64,000 nucleotides of DNA from Actinomadura craniellae (GCF_003289645.1 NZ_QLYX01000004.1:248001-312000); one strand, 5' to 3'; positions 52,539 to 61,492 are shown, counted from the stretch's first letter. Numbers and translations are program-made. The notes: a model not told the origin generated them from the letters alone.

Positions 52539-53873
52539 ATGAGCAGTGAACACGGGGGACCGCCGCGAGGTGGACCGTACGGCCCGCCGGCGCAGGCACC
52601 CGGTATGCCGGGGCGGGCGGCCGGGGGCGGGTACGGGCCACCTCCCGGTGCCGCCCGGGAACACCCGGCCGGAAACGGGTACCAGGCGGTCGCGGCTCCC
52701 GGGCGTTCACGGCAGGGGCCGCCGCCGGGGTTCGGGGCACCGCGGGGCGGCCCGGAGGGCCCGCGCCGGCGGCGCGAGCGCAACGTCCCGCTGCTGGTGG
52801 GGGCGATCGGCGGCGGAATACTGCTGCTCGTGGCGACCACCGTGCTGGTGATCTCGCTCCGCGCGGACGACGACGGCGACCCCGGGGGCGCGAACCGGAA
52901 CGGCACCGGCCCGGCGGCCGGTTCCGGCGGTGACCGGCGGGTGAGCCGGGCCGTCCGCACCCTGAACGCCACCCCCGGCATGAACTACACCGGCACCCTC
53001 TCCTCCGCCGGGGACGACATGCAGGTGCGGCTCTCGATGACCAAGGGCGGGTCGGGAACGGGCACGCTGACGGCGTCCGGCCGGCGGATCGACGTGCTCG
53101 TCGCGGACGGCGCCACCTACCTGCGAGCCGACAGCGCGTTCTGGCGGGCGCGGCCCGGCACCGCCGCCACCCCGGGGGATTTCGCCGGCCGGTGGACCAA
53201 GGCCCCCGCGAGCGCCCTCGGCTTCGACCTCGAGGACGCCCTGGCCCCCGCCGAGATCGGCCGGCGGCTGCGGCCCGCGCGGCCCGCGGCCCGGACCGAG
53301 AACATCAACGGGGTCCCGGCGTTCCGGGTGCCCACGGCCCGCGGCGACCACTATTTCGCGGCCGCCGCCCCGCACCGGCTGCTGCGCATCCGCAGCGGTA
53401 CCCTCCGGGTCGACGCCGACCCGGCCACCGACATGAGCGCAGTCTTCCCCGAGTTGCGCGACCGGATCCGGCGGCTCTCCGGCGCCCGCGACCCCGCCGT
53501 GCGCTTCCAGGCCCAGGGGAAGCTCCAGTTCAGCAACTGCAACAACAACGTCAGCGGCTGCACCCTGAAGATGACCGCGGCCAGCCTGTCGCCCGGCGCC
53601 GAGGGCAGGGTGCGCGCCGTCATGATCGGGACGATCACCGTCGGGCGGCGCGCCCTCGGCACCTGCACCGCGGGCAAGCCGCTCACGTCCACCACCGTCG
53701 ATCTGAGCTGCACCGTGCGCAGCCAGGGCTGGCAGACGTGGATGCAGCGGGCGCGCACCACACCGGGCACGCACCGCTATGCCGCCCAGGCCCGGGTGGT
53801 GGCCGAGGCCGTGTCGGCCGCCGACGTAGCGGCCCTGCTGGCCCGCATCGACCGCGAAGAGCGTGGCGGCTGA
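52539..53873 (+). CDS. Single-pass membrane protein, second of a pair
   Basis: 444 residues from ATG 52539. The layout equals the previous gene: Pro/Gly-rich cytoplasmic part, one helix (PLLVGAIGGGILLLVATTVL), an outer domain with MNYTGTLSSAGDDMQVRLSM and IDVLVADGATYLRADSAFWR, and C-terminal cysteines (NCNNNVSGCTLKM, GTCTAGKPLT). It is diverged from its neighbour, so the duplication is old. Its stop codon is built into the composite repeat that follows. Confidence 0.8.
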   Translation: MSSEHGGPPRGGPYGPPAQAPGMPGRAAGGGYGPPPGAAREHPAGNGYQAVAAPGRSRQGPPPGFGAPRGGPEGPRRRRERNVPLLVGAIGGGILLLVATTVLVISLRADDDGDPGGANRNGTGPAAGSGGDRRVSRAVRTLNATPGMNYTGTLSSAGDDMQVRLSMTKGGSGTGTLTASGRRIDVLVADGATYLRADSAFWRARPGTAATPGDFAGRWTKAPASALGFDLEDALAPAEIGRRLRPARPAARTENINGVPAFRVPTARGDHYFAAAAPHRLLRIRSGTLRVDADPATDMSAVFPELRDRIRRLSGARDPAVRFQAQGKLQFSNCNNNVSGCTLKMTAASLSPGAEGRVRAVMIGTITVGRRALGTCTAGKPLTSTTVDLSCTVRSQGWQTWMQRARTTPGTHRYAAQARVVAEAVSAADVAALLARIDREERGG

Positions 53874-54000
53874 CCCGACGAGCGAGCGGAGCGAGCCGTG
53901 AGGGACGAGCGGGCCGCGCAGCGAGCGAGGAAAGGTCAGCCGCAGGCAAGCACAGCTGACCCGACGAGCGAGCGGAGTGGGTCCGGCCCGCGCGGCGAGC
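53864..54000. repeat. Composite intergenic repeat starting at a stop codon, copy A
   Basis: GCGGCTGACC at the gene's end is repeated in inverse as GGTCAGCCGC about 65 bases on, and again directly (GCTGACCCGACGAGCGAGCG) after a further 10 bases. Between lie GAGCG/GGAGCGAGC runs and GTGAGGGACGAGCGG. The same layout occurs after korB at 57405-57513. Confidence 0.7.
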
Positions 54001-54514
54001 GAGCCGTACGGTGGATGATGTGGGTCGGTTAGGGTGAACTTATTCGGTCCTGTCCGCGTACTGAGCGGTAACGGCCCCGGCCGGTCAGGGCTGAGGGCGC
54101 GCGAACTATAGTGCGGGACGTGACTGCCGCCACGTCTCCGGGAGATCGGGGAGAAGCGCCCGCCTCCCGGCACCGCCAGGTGGTGATGCCCCTGCTCAGC
54201 CGTCGGCTGCACGTGGATCTCTGTCGGCTGGCGAGCGCCCTGTGTTGACCCCTCGCCCGGCGTCCTGAACCCCCGGCCCGGCAGGGTCGGCCTCAGGAGC
54301 CGGTATTCCGTGTTCGGCGTGATCGGGCGCCGGGAGAACCGACCGTGAGCCACCGCAAGGGCTCGCACGGAACGCCCGGCCGCATGATCCAGCCCACACC
54401 GGAAACCGGAACTCTCCTTACGTACCGGACATAACATCAAAGGTAAGCCTAAGTAGCGCCCAGACCCGGGCACCTCCCCCGGGTCGGTGCTGCGTGTCGA
54501 GGAGGTCTTCCTCT
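54001..54514. promoter_or_regulatory. korAB upstream region with a candidate iron box
   Basis: About 500 bases without a supported gene. AGGTAAGCCTAAGTA (54441-54455) agrees at 12 of 15 positions with the core AGGTTAGCCTAACCT of DtxR/IdeR-type sites and lies 60 bases before the korA start. The surroundings are AT-rich (CATAACATCAAAGG), so a promoter is plausible there. Nothing else stands out. Confidence 0.4.
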
Positions 54515-56362
54515 GTGACCAATGTGACCAAACAGGTCCAGCAACTCGACCGGGTCATCATCCGCTTCGCCGGCGACTCAGGCGACGGCATGCAACTGAC
54601 CGGCGATCGCTTCACCCAGGAAACCGCGTCGTTCGGCAACGACCTCTCCACGCTGCCGAACTTCCCCGCCGAGATCCGTGCACCCGCAGGCACGCTTCCC
54701 GGCGTCTCCAGCTTCCAACTGCACTTCGCCGACCACGACATCCTGACGCCCGGCGACGCCCCCGACGTGCTGGTCGCCATGAACCCGGCCGCGCTCAAGG
54801 CCAACCTCGGTGACCTGCCGCGCGGCGCCGGACTGATCGTCAACACCGACGAGTTCACCAAGCGCAACCTGGCCAAGGTCGGGTACGCGGCGAACCCGCT
54901 GGAGGGCGAGGTGCTCGCCGAGTACCGGGTGCACGCCCTGCCGCTGACCTCGATGACGGTCGGCGCGCTGGGTGACTTCGACATCTCCAAGAAGGACGCC
55001 GAGCGGGCCAAGAACATGTTCGCTCTCGGCCTGCTGTCGTGGATGTACAACCGGCCGACCGAGGGCACCCTGAACTTCCTGGAACGGAAGTTCGCCAAGA
55101 AGCCCGAGATCATGAAGGCCAACATCGCGGCCTTCCAGGCCGGCTGGAGCTACGGCGAGACCACCGAGGCGTTCTCGGTGCAGTACGAGGTCCGGCCGGC
55201 CGAGCAGGAGCCGGGGCTCTACCGCAACATCACCGGCAACGTGGCGCTGGCCTACGGGCTGGTCGCCGCCGGGCAGCGGAGCGGGCTGCCGGTCTTCCTG
55301 GGCTCGTACCCGATCACCCCGGCCTCCGACATCCTGCACGAGCTGTCCAAGCACAAGCGGTTCGGCGTGCGGACGTTCCAGGCCGAGGACGAGATCGCGG
55401 CGGCCGGCGCGGCGCTGGGCGCGTCGTTCGGCGGCTCGCTGGGGGTGACCACCACCTCCGGGCCCGGGATCGCGCTGAAGAGCGAGACCATCGGCCTGGC
55501 GGTCGCCACCGAGCTGCCGATGATCGTGATCGACGTGCAGCGGGCCGGGCCGTCCACCGGGCTGCCCACCAAGACCGAGCAGGCCGACCTGCTCCAGGTG
55601 CTGTACGGCCGCAACGGCGAGGCGCCCGTTCCGGTAGTCGCCCCGCAGTCGCCGTCCGACTGCTTCGACGCCGCCCTGGAGGCCGCCCGGATCGCGGTGA
55701 AGTACCGCACTCCGGTGGTCCTGCTGTCGGACGGGTACCTGGCCAACGGCTCCGAGCCGTGGCTGCTCCCCGACGTCGAGTCGCTGCCGCGGATCGACCC
55801 CGAGTTCGCCGCGGCGGGCCAGGAGGACTTCCAGCCGTTCAAGCGGGATCCCGAGACGCTGGCCCGGCCGTGGGCCGTGCCCGGCACCCCGGGGCTGGAG
55901 CACCGGATCGGCGGCCTGGAGAAGGCCGACGGCTCGGGCAACATCTCCTACGACCCCGACAACCACGATCTGATGACCCGGCTCCGCCAGGCCAAGATCG
56001 ACGGAATCGCCAACGACATCGCGCCGTTGCGGGTCGACGACCCGGACGGGGCCCGGGTTCTGGTGCTCGGCTGGGGGTGCACCTACGGGTCCATCTCGGC
56101 GGCCGTCCGCCGGGTGCGCCGGGCGGGCGGGCAGATCGCCCAGGCCCACCTGCGGCACCTGAACCCGTTCCCGGCCAACCTCGCCGAGGTGCTCCGGTCC
56201 TACGACAAGGTCGTGGTGCCGGAGATCAACCTCGGCCAGCTCGCCCTGCTGCTGCGGGGCAAGTACCTCGTCGACGTGATCAGCTACAACCGCATGCGTG
56301 GCCTGCCGTTCAAGGCGGAGGAGCTCGCGGGCGTCATCCAGGATGTGATCGACAGTGACTGA
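54515..56362 (+). CDS. korA: 2-oxoglutarate:ferredoxin oxidoreductase, alpha subunit
   Basis: 615 residues from GTG 54515, chosen because GAGGAGG precedes it by nine bases. The gamma-type domain (VIIRFAGDSGDGMQLTGDRF) comes first, followed by the alpha domain (GLPVFLGSYPITPASDILHE, FQAEDEIAAAGAALGASFGG, TTTSGPGIALKSETIGLAV). This fused two-subunit type corresponds to mycobacterial KorA. With KorB and TPP it converts 2-oxoglutarate to succinyl-CoA and reduced ferredoxin. Confidence 0.95.
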   Translation: MTNVTKQVQQLDRVIIRFAGDSGDGMQLTGDRFTQETASFGNDLSTLPNFPAEIRAPAGTLPGVSSFQLHFADHDILTPGDAPDVLVAMNPAALKANLGDLPRGAGLIVNTDEFTKRNLAKVGYAANPLEGEVLAEYRVHALPLTSMTVGALGDFDISKKDAERAKNMFALGLLSWMYNRPTEGTLNFLERKFAKKPEIMKANIAAFQAGWSYGETTEAFSVQYEVRPAEQEPGLYRNITGNVALAYGLVAAGQRSGLPVFLGSYPITPASDILHELSKHKRFGVRTFQAEDEIAAAGAALGASFGGSLGVTTTSGPGIALKSETIGLAVATELPMIVIDVQRAGPSTGLPTKTEQADLLQVLYGRNGEAPVPVVAPQSPSDCFDAALEAARIAVKYRTPVVLLSDGYLANGSEPWLLPDVESLPRIDPEFAAAGQEDFQPFKRDPETLARPWAVPGTPGLEHRIGGLEKADGSGNISYDPDNHDLMTRLRQAKIDGIANDIAPLRVDDPDGARVLVLGWGCTYGSISAAVRRVRRAGGQIAQAHLRHLNPFPANLAEVLRSYDKVVVPEINLGQLALLLRGKYLVDVISYNRMRGLPFKAEELAGVIQDVIDSD

Positions 56363-57413
56363 ACTGCTCAACGGTGACGGCGCGCTGTCGCTGGTGCCCA
56401 AGACCGACGTCAAGCAGACCGCCAAGGACTTCAAGACCGACCAGGAGGTGCGCTGGTGCCCCGGGTGCGGTGACTACGCCATCCTGGCCGCCGTGCAGGG
56501 CTTCCTGCCGGAGCTGGGGCTGCGCCGCGAGAACATCACGTTCGTCTCGGGCATCGGCTGCTCGTCGCGGTTCCCGTACTACATGAACACCTACGGGTTC
56601 CACTCGATCCACGGCCGGGCGCCGGCGATCGCGACCGGGCTGGCCGCCTCCCGGCCCGACCTGTCGGTGTGGGTGGTGACGGGTGACGGTGACGCGCTGT
56701 CGATCGGCGGCAACCACCTGATCCACGCGCTGCGCCGCAACGTGAACCTGAAGATCCTGCTGTTCAACAACCGGATCTACGGGCTGACCAAGGGCCAGTA
56801 CTCGCCCACCTCCGAGGTCGGCAAGATCACCAAGTCGACACCGATGGGGTCGCTGGACTCGCCGTTCAACCCGATCTCGCTGGCGATCGGCGCGGAGGGC
56901 ACGTTCGTGGCCCGCACGATCGACTCCGACCGCAAGCACCTGCAGTCGGTGCTGCGGGCGGCGGCCCAGCACGAGGGCACCGCGCTGGTGGAGATCTACC
57001 AGAACTGCAACATCTTCAACGACGGCGCCTTCGACCCGCTCAAGGACGCCGCGGTCCGCGACGACGTCACCGTCCGGCTGGAGCACGGCGAGCCGATCCT
57101 GTTCGGCGCCGAGCGGCAGAAGGCCCTGGTGCGCGGCGCGAACGGCGGGTTCGAGGTGGCGGAGGCGGCCGACGTCGACCCCGCGTCGATCGTGGTGCAC
57201 GACGCGCACAACCCCGACCCGTCGCAGGCGTTCGCGCTGTCGCGGCTCGACTCGCCGGCCTTCGAGCACACCCCGATCGGGATCTTCCGGCAGGTGGCGC
57301 GGCCGTCGTACGACCAGTTGATGCGCGAGCAGATGGAGGAGGCGGTGGAGCAGCAGGGCCCGGGCGACCTGGCCGCGCTGCTCGGCAGCGGCGACACCTG
57401 GCGCATCGGCTGA
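56355..57413 (+). CDS. korB: 2-oxoglutarate:ferredoxin oxidoreductase, beta subunit
   Basis: 352 residues from GTG 56355, overlapping korA by eight bases. The cluster cysteines WCPGCGDYAI and SGIGCSSRFPYY, the TPP motif VTGDGDALSIGGNHLIHALR ending in LFNNRIYGLTKGQYSPTS, and EIYQNCNIFND are all typical. It binds one 4Fe-4S cluster and TPP. The stop codon lies within composite repeat copy B. Confidence 0.96.
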   Translation: MTELLNGDGALSLVPKTDVKQTAKDFKTDQEVRWCPGCGDYAILAAVQGFLPELGLRRENITFVSGIGCSSRFPYYMNTYGFHSIHGRAPAIATGLAASRPDLSVWVVTGDGDALSIGGNHLIHALRRNVNLKILLFNNRIYGLTKGQYSPTSEVGKITKSTPMGSLDSPFNPISLAIGAEGTFVARTIDSDRKHLQSVLRAAAQHEGTALVEIYQNCNIFNDGAFDPLKDAAVRDDVTVRLEHGEPILFGAERQKALVRGANGGFEVAEAADVDPASIVVHDAHNPDPSQAFALSRLDSPAFEHTPIGIFRQVARPSYDQLMREQMEEAVEQQGPGDLAALLGSGDTWRIG

Positions 57414-57513
57414 GCCGACCGAGGGAGCGGAGTGGGCCGTGAGGAACGAGCGGCCCGCGCAGCGACCGAGGAGGCTCAGCCGATAACAGGCACGCCTGAG
57501 CCGACCGAGGGAG
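57405..57513. repeat. Composite intergenic repeat starting at a stop codon, copy B
   Basis: ATCGGCTGAGCC at the korB end is matched by GGCTCAGCCGAT about 70 bases later, then CCTGAGCCGACCGAGGGAG repeats the entry sequence directly. The middle part (GGAGCGGAGTGGGCCGTGAGG, AACGAGCGGCCCGCGCAGCG) aligns with copy A. The arms carry korB-specific bases. Confidence 0.7.
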
Positions 57514-57705
57514 TTCATCGGAGGCCCGGTACCTACGGTAGGTGCCGGGCCTCCGGCTCGCTGTTAACATCCTGGCCGCCCGCACGTTTCCTGCGCGGGG
57601 TTCGATCGCGGCGTGGACGGGTGACGATTCCCCTGCCGGGTAAAGCCTCCACATCGTGTTGGCCAACTGCCAGACTGAAAAAGAGACCGAGCGGGAGAGG
57701 TGACG

Positions 57706-58548
57706 ATGTCGGGGGTACGGCGCCGCAGGCAGGCGGCTTCGGAGCGACGGCCCGCACCCGTGCCGGACCCGTCTCCCGTCCGGGACGAGCACTCCCGCGG
57801 CGGCGGCAGACGGCGCAGGCCGGACCGGCGCGGCTGGTGGCGGGGCCGCGGGCGCCGGCCGGCCCCGGCCGTGCGTCCGGTCATGACCGGCCCGCTGGAT
57901 CCGGCCCAGCAGGAGATGCTGCAACGGACGCGCCGGATCGAGGCGCAACGGCAGGCCGTGGAGCGCAAGCGGTCCCGGCATGCGCAGGCCGTGGCCCGGC
58001 GCCGGCAGCGCCGGATGGTGGCCGAGCGCCGGCAGACGGCGGGCCGGCGCCGGGCGGGCCTGCTGACCATGGTGATCACTCTTGGTGTGCTGATCGCGGC
58101 CGTGGCGGTCAGCGGCGGGCTGATCGCGGCCTCCATGCTGGAGCGGCCCGAGCGGCTGGCCGCGCCGCTGCGCGTCTACCCCGTGGAGCAGGTCGTCCCG
58201 GGATCCTGCGTGGCCGGCACCCCGGGGCTCACCGGCCAGACCGCCGCCGGCGTGCATTGCTACCGGCTCTCCCAGGGGATCGCCATCTACGAGGTGACCG
58301 GTCTGCGGGTCCAGGACGGGCGCAATGCCCGTCCCGAGGTGTCGATCAGCCTGCTGTCGGCCGACCGGCGGGCCTTCGCCGACCTCACCCGGCGAACCGT
58401 CGGCCGGGAGGTGGCCTTCGTGGTGCGCGACCAGCTGATCACGGCGCCCCGGGTGGAGACCCCGGTGACCAGCGGCACGGTGGTGATCGCCGGGCAGTTC
58501 ACCCGGACCGACGCGGTGAACCTGATCCGTGAGCTGAGGGGCCGATGA
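57706..58548 (+). CDS. Membrane protein with SecDF P1-head-like outer domain, first of a pair
   Basis: 280 residues from ATG 57706, with GGGAGAGG upstream. The Arg-rich N-terminal 115 residues (strongly basic, cytoplasmic) lead to one helix (LLTMVITLGVLIAAVAVSGG). The outer part contains CVAGTP...HCYRL and a segment like the SecD P1 head: ADLTRRTVGREVAFVVRDQL, ITAPRVETPVTSGTVVIAGQ, FTRTDAVNLIREL. It is not a full SecD. Function unknown, possibly in envelope secretion. Confidence 0.8.
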   Translation: MSGVRRRRQAASERRPAPVPDPSPVRDEHSRGGGRRRRPDRRGWWRGRGRRPAPAVRPVMTGPLDPAQQEMLQRTRRIEAQRQAVERKRSRHAQAVARRRQRRMVAERRQTAGRRRAGLLTMVITLGVLIAAVAVSGGLIAASMLERPERLAAPLRVYPVEQVVPGSCVAGTPGLTGQTAAGVHCYRLSQGIAIYEVTGLRVQDGRNARPEVSISLLSADRRAFADLTRRTVGREVAFVVRDQLITAPRVETPVTSGTVVIAGQFTRTDAVNLIRELRGR

Positions 58549-59111
58549 TCGGATATGAGCCGGCTCCCCGCAACCGGAACGGGCTGGTCATCGGGCTGGT
58601 CTTCGGCGTACCGGTCCTGCTGGCGGTGGTCGTGCTCGGCGTGCTGCTGGCCGTCCAGGTGGGAGACGACGAGCCGGAGTTCGGGCCCGCGACGCTCCGG
58701 CAGCCGATCCAGCTCAGGCAGGTCAGCGCGGTGAATCCGCCTCCCTGCACGGGCGGCGCCGCCGCCTCGGCCGACGACGGCCAGTGCTACGTGCTGGGCA
58801 ACGGCATGACGGTCCGGCAGGTCGCCGATCTCAAGGTGACGCAGCCCGGCCTCCAGCAGGGTGACGCGTCCTGGGCGCTGCTCATCAAGCTGCGCCCGGC
58901 CGACGTGCAGCCGTTCGCCGACCTGACCCGGCGGGTCTCCACCGCGCCGGCCGGCACGCCCGCGAACCGGCTGGCGATCCTCGTCGGCGACGGGGTCGTC
59001 TCGGCCCCCTCGGTGACGTCGGTGCTCACCAGCGGCGACGTCCAGATCTCCGGCACCTTCACCCGGGACGAGGCCTACCGGCTGGCCGCGCAGATCACCG
59101 GCTCTGCCTGA
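58545..59111 (+). CDS. Membrane protein with SecDF P1-head-like outer domain, second of a pair
   Basis: 188 residues, coupled to the previous gene by ATGA. A short N-terminus, one helix (GLVIGLVFGVPVLLAVVVLG), two outer cysteines (NPPPCTG, DGQCYVLG) and the same P1-head pattern (FADLTRRVSTAPAG, LAILVGDGVVSAPSVTSVLT, GDVQISGTFTRDEAYRLAAQ). It lacks the basic N-terminal extension of its neighbour. Its 3' end overlaps that of the convergent MFS gene by 17 bases. Confidence 0.8.
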   Translation: MIGYEPAPRNRNGLVIGLVFGVPVLLAVVVLGVLLAVQVGDDEPEFGPATLRQPIQLRQVSAVNPPPCTGGAAASADDGQCYVLGNGMTVRQVADLKVTQPGLQQGDASWALLIKLRPADVQPFADLTRRVSTAPAGTPANRLAILVGDGVVSAPSVTSVLTSGDVQISGTFTRDEAYRLAAQITGSA

Positions 59112-60786
59112 CCCCGGCCGCCGTGGTGTGGCGGTGCCGCCGGAACCTGCCGGCCGGGGCCCGGCGGTGCCGGCCGGGGCCGTGGGAGCGGTGGTGCCGG
59201 GGCGAGACGGCCGGCAGCGGCTCGGGCACCGGCTCGACGCCGACCGCCTTGGGCTCGGGGACCTGGCGGGCCGACCGGAGCGGAAGCTCCTTGAGGGCGA
59301 ACACCATGACGAGGCCGAGCAACGCGATCGGCACGCCGACCAGGAACACGGTCTGCATGGCTTCGGTGAAGGACTCCAGCACCATGTGCCGCAGCGGTTC
59401 CCCCAGCCCGTTGATCTGGTCGGGCGAGCCCAGGGCCACCCCGCCCGCGGGTAGCGGGAGCCGCGCGGCGCTCAGCCGTTCGGCGAGGCCGGAGCTCAGC
59501 CGGTCGGTCATGAGCGCGCCGAACCCGGCGACGCCCATCGACCCGCCGAGGCTGCGGAAGAAGGAGACCCCGGAGGTGGTGACGGCCATGTCCGGTAGCG
59601 CGGCGGCGTTCTGCGCGGCCAGGATCAGGTTCTGCATCGACATGCCGAGCCCGGAGCCGAGCAGGGCGATGTCGACGCCGATGACGGCGTAGGGGGTGTC
59701 GACGTGCAGGTGGGAGAGCAGGAAGAGGGCGCTGGCGACCAGCGCCAGCCCCACCATGGGGTAGATCTTCCAGCGGCCGGTGCGGCTCACCAGCCGCCCG
59801 GTGACCAGGGACGCCAGGAACATGCCCAGCACCATGGGCAGCGTCATCAGCCCTGAGGCGGTGGGCCGCATCCCCCGGACGATCTGGAGGTACTGCGGCA
59901 GGAAGATCATCGCCCCGAACATCGCGACGCCCAGGAACAGCGAGCTCAGTGACGCCAGCACGAACGTCCGGTTGCGGAACAGCCGGGGCGGCAGGATCGG
60001 TTCCCGGACGCGGCGCTCGGCGCCGATCGCCAGCGCGACCAGCGCGGCGACCAGCACGGCCAGCCCGTAGGTCCACCCGGAGTTCCAGGCGAACTCCTTG
60101 CCGCCCAGGGAGAGCAGCAGCATGAGCGTGCTTGCCCCGCCGGTGATGGCGAACGCGCCGAGCCAGTCGATCCGGGCGTCGCGGGTGTTCCGGGGCAGGT
60201 TGAGCACCTTCTGGATCACCACGAAGGCGATCGCGGCCAGCGGCACGCAGACGTAGAAGCACCAGCGCCAGCCCAGCCAGGAGGCGTCCACGATGAAGCC
60301 GCCGAGCAGCGGGCCGGCCACCGTGGCGACGCCGAAGACCCCGCCGACCACCCCGGCGTAGCGGCCGCGCTCGCGGGGCTCGACCACGTCGCCGAGGACC
60401 ACCTGGACCAGGGCGGAGATGCCGCCGGCGCCCAGGCCCTGGATGGCGCGGGCGGCGATGAGCATCCCGATGCCCTGGGAGAGCCCGGCGGCCATCGAGC
60501 CCAGCACGAAGATCGCCAGGGCGCTCTGGAACATCAGCTTCCGGCCGTACAGGTCGGAGAGCTTGCCCCACAGCGGGGTGGAGGCCGTCATGGTGAGCAG
60601 CGCGGCGCTGGCCACCCAGGCGAACTGTTCCTGCCCGCCGAGCTCGCCCACGATGGTGGGCAGCGCGGTGGCCACCACCGAGGTGGAGACCATCGAGGTG
60701 AACAGGGCCAGGAGCAGGCCGATCAGGATCTCGCGAATTTGCCGCGGCGTGTACCGCACCCGGCCGCCGTCAACCGTCTGAACCAC
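59095..60786 (-). CDS. MFS drug:proton antiporter, 14-helix DHA2 (EmrB/QacA) type
   Basis: 563 residues from GTG 60786. The family motifs are LDxTIV-like SMVSTSVVATALPTIVGELG, motif A GKLSDLYGRKLMFQSALAIF and motif C GPLLGGFIVDASWLGWRWCF. Fourteen hydrophobic segments and a basic, His-rich C-terminal tail (RHHRSHGPGRHRR). It probably exports lipophilic drugs. The divergent tetR gene and the palindrome inside its promoter indicate local repression. Confidence 0.92.
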   Translation of the reverse strand: MVQTVDGGRVRYTPRQIREILIGLLLALFTSMVSTSVVATALPTIVGELGGQEQFAWVASAALLTMTASTPLWGKLSDLYGRKLMFQSALAIFVLGSMAAGLSQGIGMLIAARAIQGLGAGGISALVQVVLGDVVEPRERGRYAGVVGGVFGVATVAGPLLGGFIVDASWLGWRWCFYVCVPLAAIAFVVIQKVLNLPRNTRDARIDWLGAFAITGGASTLMLLLSLGGKEFAWNSGWTYGLAVLVAALVALAIGAERRVREPILPPRLFRNRTFVLASLSSLFLGVAMFGAMIFLPQYLQIVRGMRPTASGLMTLPMVLGMFLASLVTGRLVSRTGRWKIYPMVGLALVASALFLLSHLHVDTPYAVIGVDIALLGSGLGMSMQNLILAAQNAAALPDMAVTTSGVSFFRSLGGSMGVAGFGALMTDRLSSGLAERLSAARLPLPAGGVALGSPDQINGLGEPLRHMVLESFTEAMQTVFLVGVPIALLGLVMVFALKELPLRSARQVPEPKAVGVEPVPEPLPAVSPRHHRSHGPGRHRRAPAGRFRRHRHTTAAGVRQSR

Positions 60787-60830
60787 CCCGTGCCCCCTGC
60801 GAACCTGCCAGAAACATTACCTGCACTTAG

Positions 60831-60864
60831 CACACAATTATGTAGACGCCTGTTTACTTGTCAA
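60831..60864 (-). promoter_or_regulatory. Promoter of the MFS gene with a TetR operator in the spacer
   Basis: On the minus strand TTGACA (60864-60859) and CATAAT (60842-60837) are 16 bases apart, close to consensus. GTAGAC (60842-60847) and GTTTAC (60852-60857) form an imperfect inverted repeat in the spacer. A TetR dimer there would block polymerase. Confidence 0.65.
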
Positions 60865-60883
60865 GTCGGGGGATACTTGCCGG

Positions 60884-61492
60884 ATGCAGGTCCACGAGCG
60901 ACCGCGCCGTGACCGCGCGGCCACCCGGCGACGGTTGCTGGACACCGCCCGGGCGCTGTTCGCCGAACACGGCTACGACCACGTCTCCGTGCGGATGATC
61001 GCCGGGGCGGCGGGAGCGAACGTCGCCCTGATCAACCGCTACTTCGGGACGAAGGCCGCCCTCTTCGGCGAGGTGCTCGCCGAAGAGACGGAGCTGCGCC
61101 GGATCATCGAGGAGGGCGACCGGGCCGGGCTCCCCCGCCGGCTGGCCGAGCGGTTCGTCCGGCAGATCGAGTCCGGGCAGCTGAACCTGACGTCACGCCT
61201 CCTCGACCGCTCGATCGGCAGCGAGGAGGTCCAGCCGATCCTGCGGCAGCACATCGAGACCGTGCTGGCCGAGCCGCTGACCGCCCGGCTGGCGGAGGAC
61301 GGCGGCGACGACGCCCGGGCCCGCGCCGCCCTCGCCGCGACGATCATCCTGGGCGGCGGGTCCGTCCGCCGGATGATCGGCCTCGCCGAACTGCGGGCCC
61401 TCGGCCCGGCGGTCCTCCTCGAGCGGCTCACCGCCATGTACGAGGCCGCCCTCGCCCCCGTCCCGGCGGAGGCGGTACGCCGCGCAGAGTAG
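60884..61492 (+). CDS. TetR-family repressor
   Basis: 202 residues from ATG 60884. HTH: TRRRLLDTARALFAEHGYDH, VSVRMIAGAAGANVALINRY, FGTKAALFGEVL. The C-terminal ligand domain is the usual helical type (about 61-200) with no family-specific marks I know. It is divergent from the MFS pump, so it likely controls that pump and itself, with release by a pump substrate. Confidence 0.93.
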   Translation: MQVHERPRRDRAATRRRLLDTARALFAEHGYDHVSVRMIAGAAGANVALINRYFGTKAALFGEVLAEETELRRIIEEGDRAGLPRRLAERFVRQIESGQLNLTSRLLDRSIGSEEVQPILRQHIETVLAEPLTARLAEDGGDDARARAALAATIILGGGSVRRMIGLAELRALGPAVLLERLTAMYEAALAPVPAEAVRRAE

